Assembly (NCBI GenBank): GCA_029531795.1
Contig: JAPEIS010000002.1
Coordinates: 434,001 to 498,000, forward strand
DNA from: Sclerotinia nivalis
Taxonomy: Eukaryota; Ascomycota; Leotiomycetes; Helotiales; Sclerotiniaceae
Length of the DNA stretch: 64,000 bases
Direction of reading: 5' to 3'
Made by a program: the position numbers and the translations under genes. This document shows, piece after piece, positions 10,570 through 21,805 of the stretch. Position 1 is the stretch's first letter, and each line of letters opens with the position of its first letter. Below the pieces are notes generated by a model. That model had not been told where the DNA came from. It did not search any database and worked only from the letters and a program-made list of their open reading frames with translations.

Positions 10570-12739
10570 TCAATAGTAGCGGATACAAATATTGCCAGAC
10601 TTTCGACAGGAGACACATCTCATTTGATCATCGCTAATCCCATCCTAAAATTGCATATTAGTTAGTATTGTTACGTTAAACCAGGACAGACAGGATACTT
10701 ACTGATGCCGACCCTAGGCGGCAATTGAAACATCTTGTGACTGTCGATTTGGATGTTGGATGAAATCCGTATAGTATAACAGAGTTGGTATTCCAAGTAT
10801 TTGCATTATGCTTGCTCTCATAATGCTCTCCCCTTTTCTCCTCCTGGCACTTTTGCTTGCATACCCCACATTTCCCCTTCTCGAAACCTCGCCGGTAAGC
10901 GACGTAAATACTTTCCTTCAATTCATCCTCATATTCACACAAATGTAAAAAAACAGGGGGGTAGGTGGTTGTGCTGTCTGCACACCAAAGAGTGGTCGTT
11001 CGACGGGAACCTCTCGCGCCCCAACTCCAAGTGCTCCTGTTGACATCCTCGCAATCTTTGCTCTATCTCGTTCTTGATCTCGTAAAGGATGTGCTCTACA
11101 TGTATGCAAAAAGGCGTTCCACAGTTTGAATCAACGTTGAGTGTGCCATTTTTGGCGATGGTGTGTAGCCACGCGCCCGGCGTCAACAACTCGAAAGCCA
11201 TAAGAATCCATACCGAAGGATGAAGCGACATAGATACCCTGCACTCATTGAAAATAAACTTGAAGTTCCATGTTTCGTCTTCCGCCGATGGTCCACAAGG
11301 GAGTTTCAGCATTGTGTACCGGACTTGATACAATTGTGCTGTTGTACAATCCGTGAAAAAAACTAAACTGGGGTAGATTTCCACCAATCTAGTCCATATT
11401 TGCGTTCGAATCTTTGCGCGAATCTCCTTGTCATCGAAGACGACTTGCATTTTGGTCTGAAGTCTTGGCTCCCAATTCGCATTTCGTACTAAGAGATCGG
11501 AATCTACCAAAGCGAAGTACTCGTCCGGGGGACTTACTGATGGATCCAAGTTAATGATTTTTTGTCTTTCACTGAATTGAAGCTGCTGCTCTAACTGCCC
11601 ATGTTCCTCCATGTAGTCGCAACAGAAGTGGGTTACTCTTGATCACTCCATTTGGAATGACAGAAGAGGAAGAGTTTCCTCTATCCAGACCATCACTGGA
11701 TGATGCAGTGATTGACTTCTGCTGTCGTATACGCATTGATTGTCTCTTTCTCGCTACCGAACTTGACAATCCCCTAGATGATGCCAAAGCCACGACTTTT
11801 CTTTTCCCAACATGGACCGGACTTGTCAACCTCGTCATGTCTGAGGATAATTGCCCATCTCCCTAAGATTGGATAGTTAGTTTTATGAGCAGCTAAGATA
11901 ACAAGAATGACTTACCACTTGGATGGGGGTTGATGGATGATTCTCAGAGTCCTCTGCGAATACTGCATCGAAAGTTCTTGATGAACTTGGCTCAACTCTA
12001 CCCTGAAGACCTGTTCTCTTACGAGTTGCATCATCAAGACCGGCATGACGTCGCACTTGGGCACCTGCTCGTTGCTCTTGCGCACCTGCTCTCCGAATCG
12101 TCTCAACTTGTTGTCTTTGTAAAGTGTTGTCTTCGGACTCCCGGCGCTCATCTCGAGAATGCTGATTCATTTCTTCTCCCCCCCCGCCCATAACGTCGTC
12201 TTTTTATTCCAGCTTCCGCTGGGACAGAATCTCGGTTAATATTCTCCCGGCGCGGACGAACCTCCTCTTGATTGACGGGACTCACGTACTTACTCTCCAC
12301 TGCCTTCCATGGTGGCTCAATTGGAGTATCTTCCATGGTAAAAATTTGCAGAAGCTGGAGCATAATTTGCCTCACGTTGCATATGCATTGTCGGGATTTG
12401 ATATTGCAATGTGCCTTGAATCTGCATGCTGTTCACGCGCCTCTTCTCGCCCATCTAGTATTGTGTCCTGATGAGTTGTTCGTGAATGGGGCCATGATTG
12501 TAAGATTCATCATCATATTGATGATGGCGCTCATATTTTGGCACAGGGTTGGGTCCTTGTCGAACCTGTTGACCTTCATAAATAGGCTGAAGGTGCGATG
12601 CTGGTCGTGCAAGTCGTCGAGGAGGGTAATGAAATCCGCGGCTGTTGGCATTATGTGTATTGGTATTGGAAAGGCTGATGTGCCTGGAGTGATGGCGGAG
12701 GCGGCTGTTGATGCTGGTAGCCTGAGCGTCTCCTGCCAT
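10570..12739 (-). pseudogene. Multi-exon CxxC-containing protein gene with several frame breaks
   Basis: Coding-like segments on the minus strand run from a Gln/His/Tyr-rich N-terminus (12739-12455), through a charged segment (11883-12191), an Arg/Ser-rich exon (11569-11838 region) and a folded-looking segment (10935-11612: PPDEYFALVDSDLLVRN; VSMSLHPSVWILMAFELL). The C-terminal exons hold three CxxC pairs (CGVC, CFNC, CVSC), suggesting zinc ribbons. Clean introns exist near 11839-11915 and just before the last exon (donor gtaagt, acceptor ttttag), which ends at 10570. The frame breaks at a C8 run (12178-12185) and near an A7/G6 pair (10947-10961). These may be assembly errors or real decay. 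I do not recognise the family. Confidence 0.45.
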
Positions 12740-13091
12740 CTGTTGGCTGGTAAATACTTCTTTCCATTCTTAAAACGATAATGGAAGAAGATCGTGGAGT
12801 GTGTGGTGATTATCTTAATGTTAAACAGTTAGAAGATACTGTGTCGAAAGATGAATGAAGACCTCGTATTGAACCTGGGTATGAAATGTTGTATGATGTT
12901 TGAAGAAAAAAGATTTCAGAAAGAAACATTTTTGAAATGTGGGTTACTAGTGCGCACTAAACTTAGCGAGTTCATAGGTGTCCTTTTGAGGAAGGAACGA
13001 TGAAGTGAGGTGTGAACGAAATAGGTAGTCACGCTTACAATCCTCCATAACCGGAAAGTGCAGCTATAGCCAACATTTGAAAACCTACAGA

Positions 13092-13289
13092 ACATTGAAA
13101 GCTGTTCAGACATTTACAATGTTTCGAACATTCATAATATTTCAAATATTGAAAGCCCGTCGGATATTGAAAGTCTTTCAGACATTTGAGGATTGTTCAG
13201 ATATTGACGATTATTTAGGTATTGAAAGCTATTCAAAGATTCAATATCTTTCAAACACTCAATAACCTTCAAACATTACAAACTTTCAC
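13092..13289. repeat. Degenerate 18-19 bp tandem repeat, about eleven units
   Basis: Successive units can be lined up as atattgaaagtctttcag variants: acattgaaagctgttcag, atattgaaagcccgtcgg, tattgaaagctattcaaag and so on. The period is 18-19 bases, so frames through it give accidental peptide repeats. The core contains the short inverted repeat TGAAAG/CTTTCA. Confidence 0.75.
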
Positions 13290-13388
13290 TTATCTTCACC
13301 ATGCAAGTGTGCTCAAGAATAAGATCATGCTCATTGTCAACAGAATATCTGGCCAACGTGAATTGAAATGCTATACAGATTACATGTT

Positions 13389-13806
13389 CTATTGTAACTT
13401 TCCACTCCAGTTTTCCAACCCGGCATCGATCAGTATATCTTTGGCACTACTAAGAAAATTGTCTACCTCTTCCTGGATCCTAAGTTTTTCTTTTTCGCGA
13501 CGAGCTTGTGCTATGCCGACCTTGGGTTTCCTTTCTTCCTCGTCGTCATCTTCATCGCCATCTTCGCCACTAAATTCATCACTGCTGTTGTTTTTGCCGC
13601 CTGATTCTTCATCTCCACTTCCCTCTCATCGCCGGACCACAACCCAAATATCTAAAAACCCTATCTTTACCAAAGAACCAAACAAAATTTGATAACTCCA
13701 AAGTCACCAGCTCAAATCCATTTTCCGTGACGACAACGGTGGGTGTATCATCAGCTATCTTAGCGACCTTTGGTTTCTTTGATGTAACACCATCATCTTC
13801 AATCAT
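13389..13806 (-). CDS. Small acidic hypothetical protein
   Basis: ATG at 13806 gives MIEDDGVTSKKPKVAKIADD, then an open frame to a GT donor (gtaaag). A 46-nt intron ending gatgag joins in frame to an acidic exon (GSGDEESGGKNNSSDEF, SGEDGDEDDDEEER) and a helical C-terminus (ARREKEKLRIQEEVDNFLSS) ending WSGKLQ. The charged linker followed by a helix suggests a nuclear or scaffold protein, but no domain is recognised. It begins only 49 bases after the stop of the upstream gene at 13855, so the two may be one transcript with an unseen intron. Confidence 0.45.
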
Positions 13807-13854
13807 CTAGTCTGCTGGGTGCTTAGAAGGATTGATCAATGGTACGATGCTTGT

Positions 13855-14599
13855 TTAAGGAAGGACGCTTGAAGTTGCAATCATCGTAGCTCTGAACGCG
13901 GCGGCATCATTAGCATCATCAACATTATCCAACGACTGAACACAATAGATGACTGTTTCCCTATGGATGTTTGACCCATCGCTTGAAGTTGCAATCATCG
14001 TAGGCTCTGAAGCGGCTAGATACTCTCCATTTTCACCGACAACTAGCGAAGAAGAATCTTCCATTATTGGAACTCCGCCTGAGCTTGCGATTCCCGTCGA
14101 TTTTGATGAACCTTGAGAATCCCCATTTTCAGCACCAACTAATGTACCAGAAACCTCAATGATTGAGACTCCGCTTGAATTTACAGTTCCCATCAATTTT
14201 GATGAGCTTTGAGAATTCCCATTTTCAGTATCAATTGGTGTACCAGAAACTTCAATGATCGAAACTCCGCCTGAACCTGCGATGTTTGTACATTCCGCTG
14301 CAGCTTTGCCCTCCGAATGTTCGCCACCATCATCTTGCAACTTCAGCTTCTCTGAGTCGAACACAAGTTCCAGCTCTCTGTCTGAAATTGGGCTTGGCGA
14401 CTTGTATCTTCCGGCCATTACATTGCTGCTCTGATCTTGCACCAAGTCTGCCAAATCGGACAGGTCTGCGGGTGGTTGAGGCTGCGTTGACCTTGGAAAC
14501 TGATTGGTATAAGCATTAGCAGTGATCGTATATGGAGAAGCAGTTTCAGCTTACCTCCAAATCAGCCGCAGCTGGTATGGTATTTTGATTTGAAATCAT
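13855..14599 (-). CDS. Ser-rich protein with three tandem 32-residue repeats
   Basis: Exon 1 (14555-14599) encodes MISNQNTIPAAADLE. A 55-nt intron (gtaagc...caatcag) leads to exon 2 (13855-14499), total about 229 residues. Exon 2 contains VSIIEVSGTPIDTENGNSQS and VSIIEVSGTLVGAENGDSQG, followed by a diverged third unit starting VPIMEDSSSLVVGENG, spaced 32 residues apart. The repeats are recent at the DNA level. Coding-like frames upstream (KEAAEFKKTHETMAG; LLLQNWYHEHFRILEM) with plausible splice sites suggest the true start is further upstream, near 14930. The function is unknown. Confidence 0.55.
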
Positions 14600-15127
14600 C
14601 TCCAAAATTCTAAAATGCTCGTGGTACCAATTTTGCAGCAGAAGGCTTGCTTAAAGTCTCAGTTGACCTTCACAGCTGGATGGCGATCCAGAACTTGACC
14701 TACCCCGCCATAGTCTCATGCGTCTTCTTGAATTCGGCAGCCTCTTTCTTTGAACCAAAGAGGTAAGATCTTAGATGCAGCCATTGCAGGAAGATTGAGC
14801 AACATACTCGCGCTCTCCCTACAGTCAATTCGCCAGTCCAGAGACTGCTTTCTCTGAAGTAAGATGTTTGAGTAGGTACAGATCAGACATCTGTGCAGCC
14901 ACCTGTGCAGTAGTTAAATTGTTCATCTTTCAACCTTGAGGGTTTTGGTTCTGGACGATACTGATAAATAAAATTAATGGATCTGGTATGGATAATTAAT
15001 GTACGGTATGAAAAAGATATTAAGAAATGACAGAGTTGTAGTTGAAAGAAAGATTAAACGTGGATTGCAAGAAGAAGAGGTGAAAGTGGTTGAGGCGGGG
15101 TGAGAGTTGAAGATTACCCCACTAGGG

Positions 15128-15221
15128 CAAATCTTATCTTATTTACTAGCGTAGATCTAATCTTATCGCATCTTATCACACAGGTTCCACGTAAGATTAT
15201 CTTATCTTATCTTATCTTATC
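15128..15221. promoter_or_regulatory. Cluster of GATA-factor core sites
   Basis: Five exact TTATC units in tandem occupy 15197-15221 (GATAA on the minus strand), with further cttatc copies in the preceding 70 bases. Fungal GATA regulators (nitrogen, iron, light) bind HGATAR, preferably paired. The cluster lies upstream of the minus-strand genes ending near 14930. It could also be a plain microsatellite. Confidence 0.4.
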
Positions 15222-15418
15222 GCAACATTCGCGCAGACAGCCTACATTGCCCATCAAATAAAGCTATTTCAGTAGTTAAGCAATCATCAACCTCGAATAT
15301 AATTTGGTATATTAAATTTTCCAATAAATATATTCATCTTAAACTAGATTTACCTAGGATAATTAAACCAAATCCTCATTACCTTCTCTACCCACCCCAA
15401 TATTTGGACGACTTTCGA

Positions 15419-16146
15419 TGAATTTATCCACCAATCCGTAGAAGAAAAGTGACCGCAGTAGATCGAAATCTTAAAGCTGCAAATGAAGTCATAGTAATGA
15501 TGGGATCTCATCAGGACATACATTCAGGAGGAAAGCTAAAAGAGTTGCCATATTCTTGTACCTGCAGTAAAGATCTAGATCATGTCAAAACTGAAATTCT
15601 CTTGGCCACATTTTTCAACAAAATTAAGCTTGCAAATGATATCATTACAAAAATAGAACTTCATTTATGATTCATTTTAGGGAAAGGCTAAAGGCAATAA
15701 TTTCAGCTCGGCTATCTTGTTGCATTGCACCATCACCCTATCCCACCCCCCGTACCCCTCTGCTATTTCATTCCATAAGATCTTACCTCCCATACTCTTC
15801 CACTTCCATATAGCTCTTCGCCTCAAAGTCCTTAGCGGGAGAATGTTAATAAGCACACATACAAATCCTCAAATTCTTTATACTGGTCTAGCTGATTTAA
15901 TGATCTGTTAGTCCGCACTGCGATCGTGTGAGAATTTCCAAGAAACTTTCTTGCCCATATATCATGGCCAAAATCAAATACATGACAACTAGGCCAAGAG
16001 GTTCTTTATTAAAAAGTCAAAAAAATATACGAAACACTTGCGGAAGTAGAATCTATTCTGAAAGGCAGCCAATTTTCGATATGATGTCACTGTTTGAATA
16101 CCTGATTGGTATGTTAATCTTCAATCCCAGTACCATTAAAACATGA
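15419..16146 (+). pseudogene. Possible decayed gene, frames disjointed
   Basis: Coding-like stretches occur in changing frames: AANEVIVMMGSHQDIHSGGK and DLDHVKTEILLATFFNKIKL near 15460-15670, then KKIYETLAEVESILKGSQFS near 16020-16080, which shifts frame into DMMSLFEYLIGM. I could not join them with convincing splice sites. This may be a pseudogene or a gene with introns I missed; no family is recognised. Confidence 0.25.
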
Positions 16147-17301
16147 AGTATTACACAAAGTAGTCCTCCATAAACCAAACAAACCATACACCCAAATAGA
16201 ATCCTAAGTTTATAGCAACCTTTAGCTATTAATTATAACTTAGGATATGAAACAGTATTCAAGCCCAAAAATTAATTTGATTTTTATACATAAATGGCAA
16301 TAATTGAAAGGTGTTATGAAGTCTACTGGGTAGACTCGATACCTTAAATATATCCGTAGTGTTTAACCTTGGTAGTACCATATAATCCATAGTGTGGGTG
16401 CATGATAAATCACCTTTCCGGCTGCTCGTCAACGCGAAACTGACCATTAAAGCAATATTGATCTATGAATCTACCGCATCATGGCGACAGCCTTGCACAG
16501 ATTTCTCAAGAACATTTCCTGGTTCAAGTGGTAAGTGATCGCACTCAAATGAAGAATCTTGAAGATGATATTTATGACAAGACACAGAACCATACTCCCG
16601 ATTTGCATACCTTGAAAAGTCATCAGAAGCCAAATTACTAGATAGATTTAAACATAATCTTGCATGGTAAATATACACTTTATCGAGAACAAAAGTTGAC
16701 TTTTCATTAATTGATATTTGTAGGAAAGTGCGAAAAGAGTGGATATGACGATTGCTGTGGAAGTGGCTGTGTTGAAATATGTAAGATCTTAGCATCACTT
16801 TCCTGAGGCTCGGATTATGGGTTTTGTACGATTGAGTAGCATGTTTATTTTGTGATGAGGTCTTCACGAGTGGAAGCAATCGCAGTATATGACATGTTGA
16901 GCAAGCACTAGTTATTCAAAGCCGCCGGCAAAACGGTATAGATTTTACCTTTCATGGCAGGTAACGAAATTTCCCCCCCTCCTTTTGAGTTCTCGGAAGA
17001 TTGAGAGATCATGACATATAATCGCCATGAGTTCGCGAAGAGACCTTTTTGAATGCTAAATAAGTAATGATTTAAAGATGATAACACAGTACTATGACCG
17101 AAAAAGTAGTACTTAATCACAGCACAAACATCAAAAACCTTCCCTAGATAGCTCATAATCATAGTTGTATTGAAAGCCAAAAAAACCTCCACTCAAGATT
17201 CCATTCTGAACCAAAAATATACCAATCTAATCCCATCATCCAATCCAAATTCATAACATCATATACATATATATCCAACTCCACCATCCCAACTCAACCC
17301 C
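16147..17301. other. Region without a supported gene
   Basis: A 58-codon plus-strand frame starts at about 16464 (MNLPHHGDSLAQISQEHF), followed by other short frames around 16590-16770. A 138-codon minus-strand frame overlaps them (16463-16879). None has a recognisable domain, and the splice phases do not close into one protein. Confidence 0.3.
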
Positions 17302-17631
17302 TTACTTCTTAATCGGCTCTCCCCAAGCATTCAACTGTTCCCCACTCCCACCACCACTACCTCCGGAAGCACCCCCCAACGCACCACCCAAAGCACCCGT
17401 CGCACCACCAGCCACATTCCCAACAGTATTAGTAGCACCACCAGCTACATCACCCACGCCTCTCACAGTAGTATTCAACGTGTTTCCGAGGCCCTCAGTC
17501 GTCTTTCCAAGCGCACCGGTAACGCCACCGAGGAGTCCGCCTTGCCCGTTGGCTTGTTGCCCGCCTGTGAGAGTGTTATCGAGTGCGCCGACGAGTCCGC
17601 CGAGGAGTCCCCCACCTTGATTTCCGGACAT
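17302..17631 (-). CDS. Glycine-rich small protein
   Basis: From the ATG at 17631 the product is 109 residues: MSGNQGGGLLGGLVGALDNT, then near-repeats of GLLGGVTGALGKT, GVGDVAGGATNT and VGNVAGGATGALGG, ending NAWGEPIKK. The frame stays open upstream to 17778, but that part is Asn/Thr/Lys-rich and AT-rich like a leader, so the internal ATG is preferred. The Gly/Ala/Thr/Leu repeats resemble the Gly-rich middle of the gene at 37492 (GNTLGNVAGG). Probably a soluble, low-complexity stress-type protein; no enzymatic domain. Confidence 0.65.
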   Translation of the reverse strand: MSGNQGGGLLGGLVGALDNTLTGGQQANGQGGLLGGVTGALGKTTEGLGNTLNTTVRGVGDVAGGATNTVGNVAGGATGALGGALGGASGGSGGGSGEQLNAWGEPIKK

Positions 17632-18550
17632 GTTTTTTAGGTTTGGGGGGTTTGGATTGGGGGTTTTGTATTGATCTGTTTTGTTTTTTGGGGTAGTGTG
17701 CGTGAATTTTTTGCACAGTGTGTAGTTTTGCAGATAATGTTTGTTTGTTTGTTTGTTTGTTGGTATGTATGATTTCAAAATTCAGTAAGAGAGCCTCCAG
17801 ATATATAAGTTCTACAAACCGAATCCTCGTCTAAACGCCCCTTCATCACATGCATATTACACCACCATGCCTTCCATCATCTTCTCGATCTTCCGCTGAT
17901 GCAATTTTCAAGATTTCAGGTTTTTCCAAAATCAAGGATGGGACCCATGTTGGACCCTGACGTAGATCGTATATTAAAAATGACTAGGGTGTTGGAAGTC
18001 CAGCCAACGGTTGCGCAGGATCCATATCAAGGAGATCACTTGTCACACGTCGATGGTAGGGTATAACAATTGTGGAGGAGTGAGATTGACGTAATTGTCA
18101 TGAAAAATGGGTATAGACAGAATCTGGATTCTGCACGAGATCGAGATGAAGGTGGGACAATGGACGAGGAAGGTTGACCCGAGGTCACAGCCACAGGATC
18201 TTGTGAATGGCCTTGGTTTCTTGATTCCTATGGATGATTTGTTTGCTAAGTAATTGGTGGAAACGGAGGGAGCACATAACGTGAGTTGCACGTGACTCAT
18301 TAGGGCCCTTTCTACAAGCTCCACCAGTGTTGGAAACGTGAACAGCACATCGATGATCTTTTGATTTATACGATAAACTTGGCTGATTCTCCTTTCTTTA
18401 ACCGAACTAGAAGCCTTGAGGACTTTGGAGAATAACTGATATCTTAAACCAACAATGATTCCTGCTGAGTCAACCGACCGAAAAGTCTTCTTCAAGCACC
18501 AGTACTCATATACCACAAAACCAATCCTCCACTCGAGTCACCCCATCTCC
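17632..18550. other. Intergenic region with one unexplained minus-strand open frame
   Basis: A 157-codon frame at 18043-18516 follows the stop of the next gene by only 34 bases on the same strand. It has no recognisable features and may be 3' UTR. A TATATA sequence near 17800 could serve the Gly-rich gene. Confidence 0.35.
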
Positions 18551-19003
18551 TCAACTATAACTATAACAAAAATTGGTCCCATCATCCGGATATTTATCCG
18601 AAAAGAAAATCCCACTACTACCGTTCGAAACCAAATTATCCATCCACTGATTATACGCCGTGCAGACCGTAGTATTCACATCATACGAATATGAAATACA
18701 TGCTGTAATACCTCCGCAACGTGATTGACAAGATACAATATCGGGTGCAGTAGCTGTACCAAAGATTTTTGAGCTAAGCCCTACGTCTGCCGTGCCTTGG
18801 ACATTGCAACCGCCGATGTTTTTGGCGACGATGGTGGATGAGGTGGTGGTTGTTGTTGTTGTGGGAGCATTGGTCGTGCTGGGTGTGGGTGTGTCGTCTT
18901 GGGAGGCGTCGGTTCGGGGAAGGACTTCCACCATGGGGTTTAGGGGAGAAGCAATTGCGAGAGAGGCGATCGTGAGGAGGATTAATGATGTTAGGCGAGT
19001 CAT
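18551..19003 (-). CDS. Small secreted cysteine-containing protein
   Basis: 150 residues. Residues 1-19 form a signal peptide (MTRLTSLILLTIASLAIASP). A Ser/Thr/Pro linker with a run of seven Thr follows (residues 40-58), then a compact domain from about residue 63. It has GGCNVQGTADVG, SCQSRCGGITACISYSYD and VCTAYNQWMDN and ends NFCYSYS, with about six cysteines. The spacing is like PAN/apple-type modules found in fungal secreted proteins. It is probably secreted or cell-wall associated, with the linker O-mannosylated. The family is not certain. Confidence 0.75.
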   Translation of the reverse strand: MTRLTSLILLTIASLAIASPLNPMVEVLPRTDASQDDTPTPSTTNAPTTTTTTTSSTIVAKNIGGCNVQGTADVGLSSKIFGTATAPDIVSCQSRCGGITACISYSYDVNTTVCTAYNQWMDNLVSNGSSGIFFSDKYPDDGTNFCYSYS

Positions 19004-19442
19004 TTTGCTGTTTCGCTTTTCGATGATTGATTTGTGTGGGCGTAGTCTTTGAGGACTCTAATCGAATTGGATTAGGATACAGACAATCAAGGATGAGAGA
19101 AATTGTTCATTTATGTATGACGTTGTACCGAAGATTTTGCTACGGTTCTAGGGCAACGTTGAGAGTGAGCGCATTTGAATACTACCATAGGGTGGTACCA
19201 TTTGTCATTGAAATTTCTCGCATATGCGCCAATTCAGCCTGATTGATTATGGTCTTACAAACTGCACAACACCTCGTATCATGCACTATGGTTACTTCAT
19301 TCGACTACATTATTTTGTTGGCCTTGCAAGAAATACGAAGAAACCACTAAAAATAACAGCCTTGCTGTACTGATGCTTAAGCTTTTCCAAGATGAGAATC
19401 TTCCGCAAGCCACTTAATGTTCTTACCGATTTCGGGAACATG

Positions 19443-20623
19443 CTATTCATTCAGCTCGTCACGAACTTGTATCAGTAACGTCCCATGCTGAAGTGCATCG
19501 AGAAGATTAGACACAGCAAGGGCTTCTGCTTTGTGCCACTTTTAGTCAGCTAGAGGTTGGCATCTTAAAGTATGTGCTTACAATTGTTTCAAAAGTGCCA
19601 GTGCCCATGTGCAAAGTCAAGAAAACGTTTTTATTTTCAATTTGCTTGGGACGAATGTACTTGAGGCTCAGTCTCAAATACGTCTAAACCAGCGCTATAT
19701 AATTTTCCTGAATCAAGACCGTTGGCCAGCGCTTGCTCGTCGATAATAGGCCCTCGAGAGGTATTGATTACGATGAGACTGTTCTCCATTTGTGTAAACT
19801 CTTTCGAGCTGAGAATATGCCGAGTAGCATCCGCAAGTGGAAGGTGTACTGAAATGATATCACTTTCCCGGAGAACCCCTTCAAATGAAACATATTTGGT
19901 CCCTGAAGGCGTTCATTCCGCAGAAGGGGATTTCGGTTGTAATGCTGAGCATGCACATCAGGCACTGTGGCACTGCGCTGCCAATATTACCCACATCCAG
20001 GATCCCAGAACTTTCCCTTGGGAATCATGCCCTAACCCCGCATACCCCCGCATCGGTCATATCGAATGAATAAAGAACAGATCCAAACACAGCGTAGGGT
20101 AGCAAGCAAGAGGTACATTGTAGCATCAGCTGTAGCATTTTCAATGTTTCCGTGGCGTTTGAACAGAATACCTGTGAAGATACGTTACATATAATTTTAA
20201 CATCAACGGGGACTTTGACTCTGCCATGACTGCTAGAGGTGCCGTTATCGATTGAATCGTAACCGAGCTGAGGAGTGCATATAAATTTGACCGATTTTGG
20301 CAGAGATTGGGCAAGGTCGGTATCAAAGTGATTCGTATACTATCTCAGCAAATGTATATCCGCTGAAATCGTAGGTACACGGCATACTTTATAAGCATCC
20401 TCACATCTTATAATCAACACAATTCTATCTTAATTCCCAGACCGGCAATTTTTGAGAAAACCATCTCTGTTTCCATCTTTCAGATGCTATCCTCTCAAAT
20501 TAGCTGCGTGATTATTCTTTTGGTGGAATGAAATTCTTACCAATGATTCCGCAACATCCCAGGGACTGTTCCATTCTGAAGATGCACCATAAACTCCATA
20601 AGCAGCACTTTGGGTAAAGCCAT
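19443..20623 (-). pseudogene. D-isomer 2-hydroxyacid dehydrogenase pseudogene
   Basis: Family motifs appear in order on the minus strand but in different frames: SLPKSVKFICTPQLGYDSID (20200-20330), GHDSQGKVLG, then ILDVGNIGSAV with the first Rossmann glycine replaced by D, HAQHYNRNPL, SDIISVHLPLADATRHILSS, NSLIVINTSRGPIIDEQALA, GKLYSAGLDVFETEPQV, and, after a frame break near 19700, KQIENKNVFLTLHMGTGT. At least four frameshifts and an in-frame TGA separate them. The intact enzyme would be an NAD(P)-dependent glyoxylate/hydroxypyruvate reductase-type protein. The presumed start is the ATG at 20623 and the end is TAG at 19443. Confidence 0.85.
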
Positions 20624-21115
20624 TGCGAAAACTATGGATGACTGTGGTGGTGATGAATTTGGGGTAGAATTACGAAAACAAATCGAGATTTGAGGGAACG
20701 GGAAATCGAGTCTTCTTTTTACTCCGTTCATTGAGTGAACTTTGAAGAGCAGACGTACCATTATTAAACCAAGATCACAAACATCGAGCTGCATTCTTTT
20801 ACAGCTCTACATTGATTGATTACTATGCGCAACAAGTTTGGATGCATTTGCCTTGACCGAGGTAAGATACCTTGGGGTTGCATTTGCACTATGGTGGGAA
20901 AGAACCAAAGTGTCGTCTCACCGCTTTTATTCTGCCACAGACTAGATCATTCTGCCCATACGAATTGATCCTTGTGATTGAAGGCGGTGAGGTAAACTCA
21001 GGCTCCCCATCCATAATCGAACCATTTCCATGATGATCGTGATTCTGTATATATTCATATCACAATCTCGCGATCTGGTTCATTATTTCAATATCAGTGA
21101 ACTAGATTTTAAATC

Positions 21116-21620
21116 AGAAGTTTTTGTTGCATATCTGATTTTCATTTTTTGGGGCTTTGGAATCGGTACCGAACAAAAATGCCAAAATAATTATCATATT
21201 TGATATTCAGATCTGCAACAAAACTTTACATACCATTAACACTTGCAAGAGGAAGATGATTTGATTGGATGTCTAAAACAAGTAAATCAAAAATTTTGGT
21301 TGCATATCTCATTTTCAAAGAATCATTTTTGGGCCTCTAAAATCGGTACGGAACAAAAATCCCAAAATTCCAAAATTCCAAACAATATCTAATATTAGAT
21401 ATGCAACGAAACCTTCCATATCCTAAAGTTTTTGTTGCATATCTGATTTTCAAAGGATAAATTTTTGGGCTCTAGAATCGATACAAAACAAAAATCCTAA
21501 ATAATGATCTCTGATTTTTAGATGTGCAACAAAACCCTTATACTATTAGCAATCTGAGGGAGAAGGTGATTGGACATTTGAAACAAGTAAATCAAAAGTT
21601 TTGTTGCACATCTGATTTGG
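21116..21620. repeat. Tandem array of inverted-repeat units
   Basis: Three units (21116-21233, 21291-21412, 21426-21535) each begin GTTTTTGTTGCATATCTGA or close variants and end with the reverse complement (TCAGATCTGCAACAAAAC-like). A conserved interior runs TTTTTGGGCTCTAGAATCG, then an aaCAAAAATCC motif. A fourth left arm follows at 21594-21620. The linker (gatgatttgattggatgtc / acaagtaaatcaaaa) also recurs at about 21252-21300 and 21557-21600. Each unit could fold as a hairpin of about 110-120 bases. There is no coding potential. Confidence 0.75.
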
Positions 21621-21805
21621 ATGTCGACTGTCGACGGTATGATACATTCTGCAAGTATTACCTTCAGGATTTGAGACTTCACATGGCCCGACATGAAGAC
21701 TTATTTTTGGAATTGAACATGACGGATTGTGAAATTTCATTACAACATAATTATGCTACTTAACCGTAGACAAGGCAACCTTCAAATCGTGGAAAATTGA
21801 AACCA

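Noticed and set aside
16724..16806. Cys-rich exon reading DDCCGSGCVEIC
   Set aside because: The motif is tempting, but no upstream exon joins in the right phase without creating a stop.
18043..18516. 157-codon minus-strand frame just after the secreted-protein stop
   Set aside because: Probably 3' UTR; no features.
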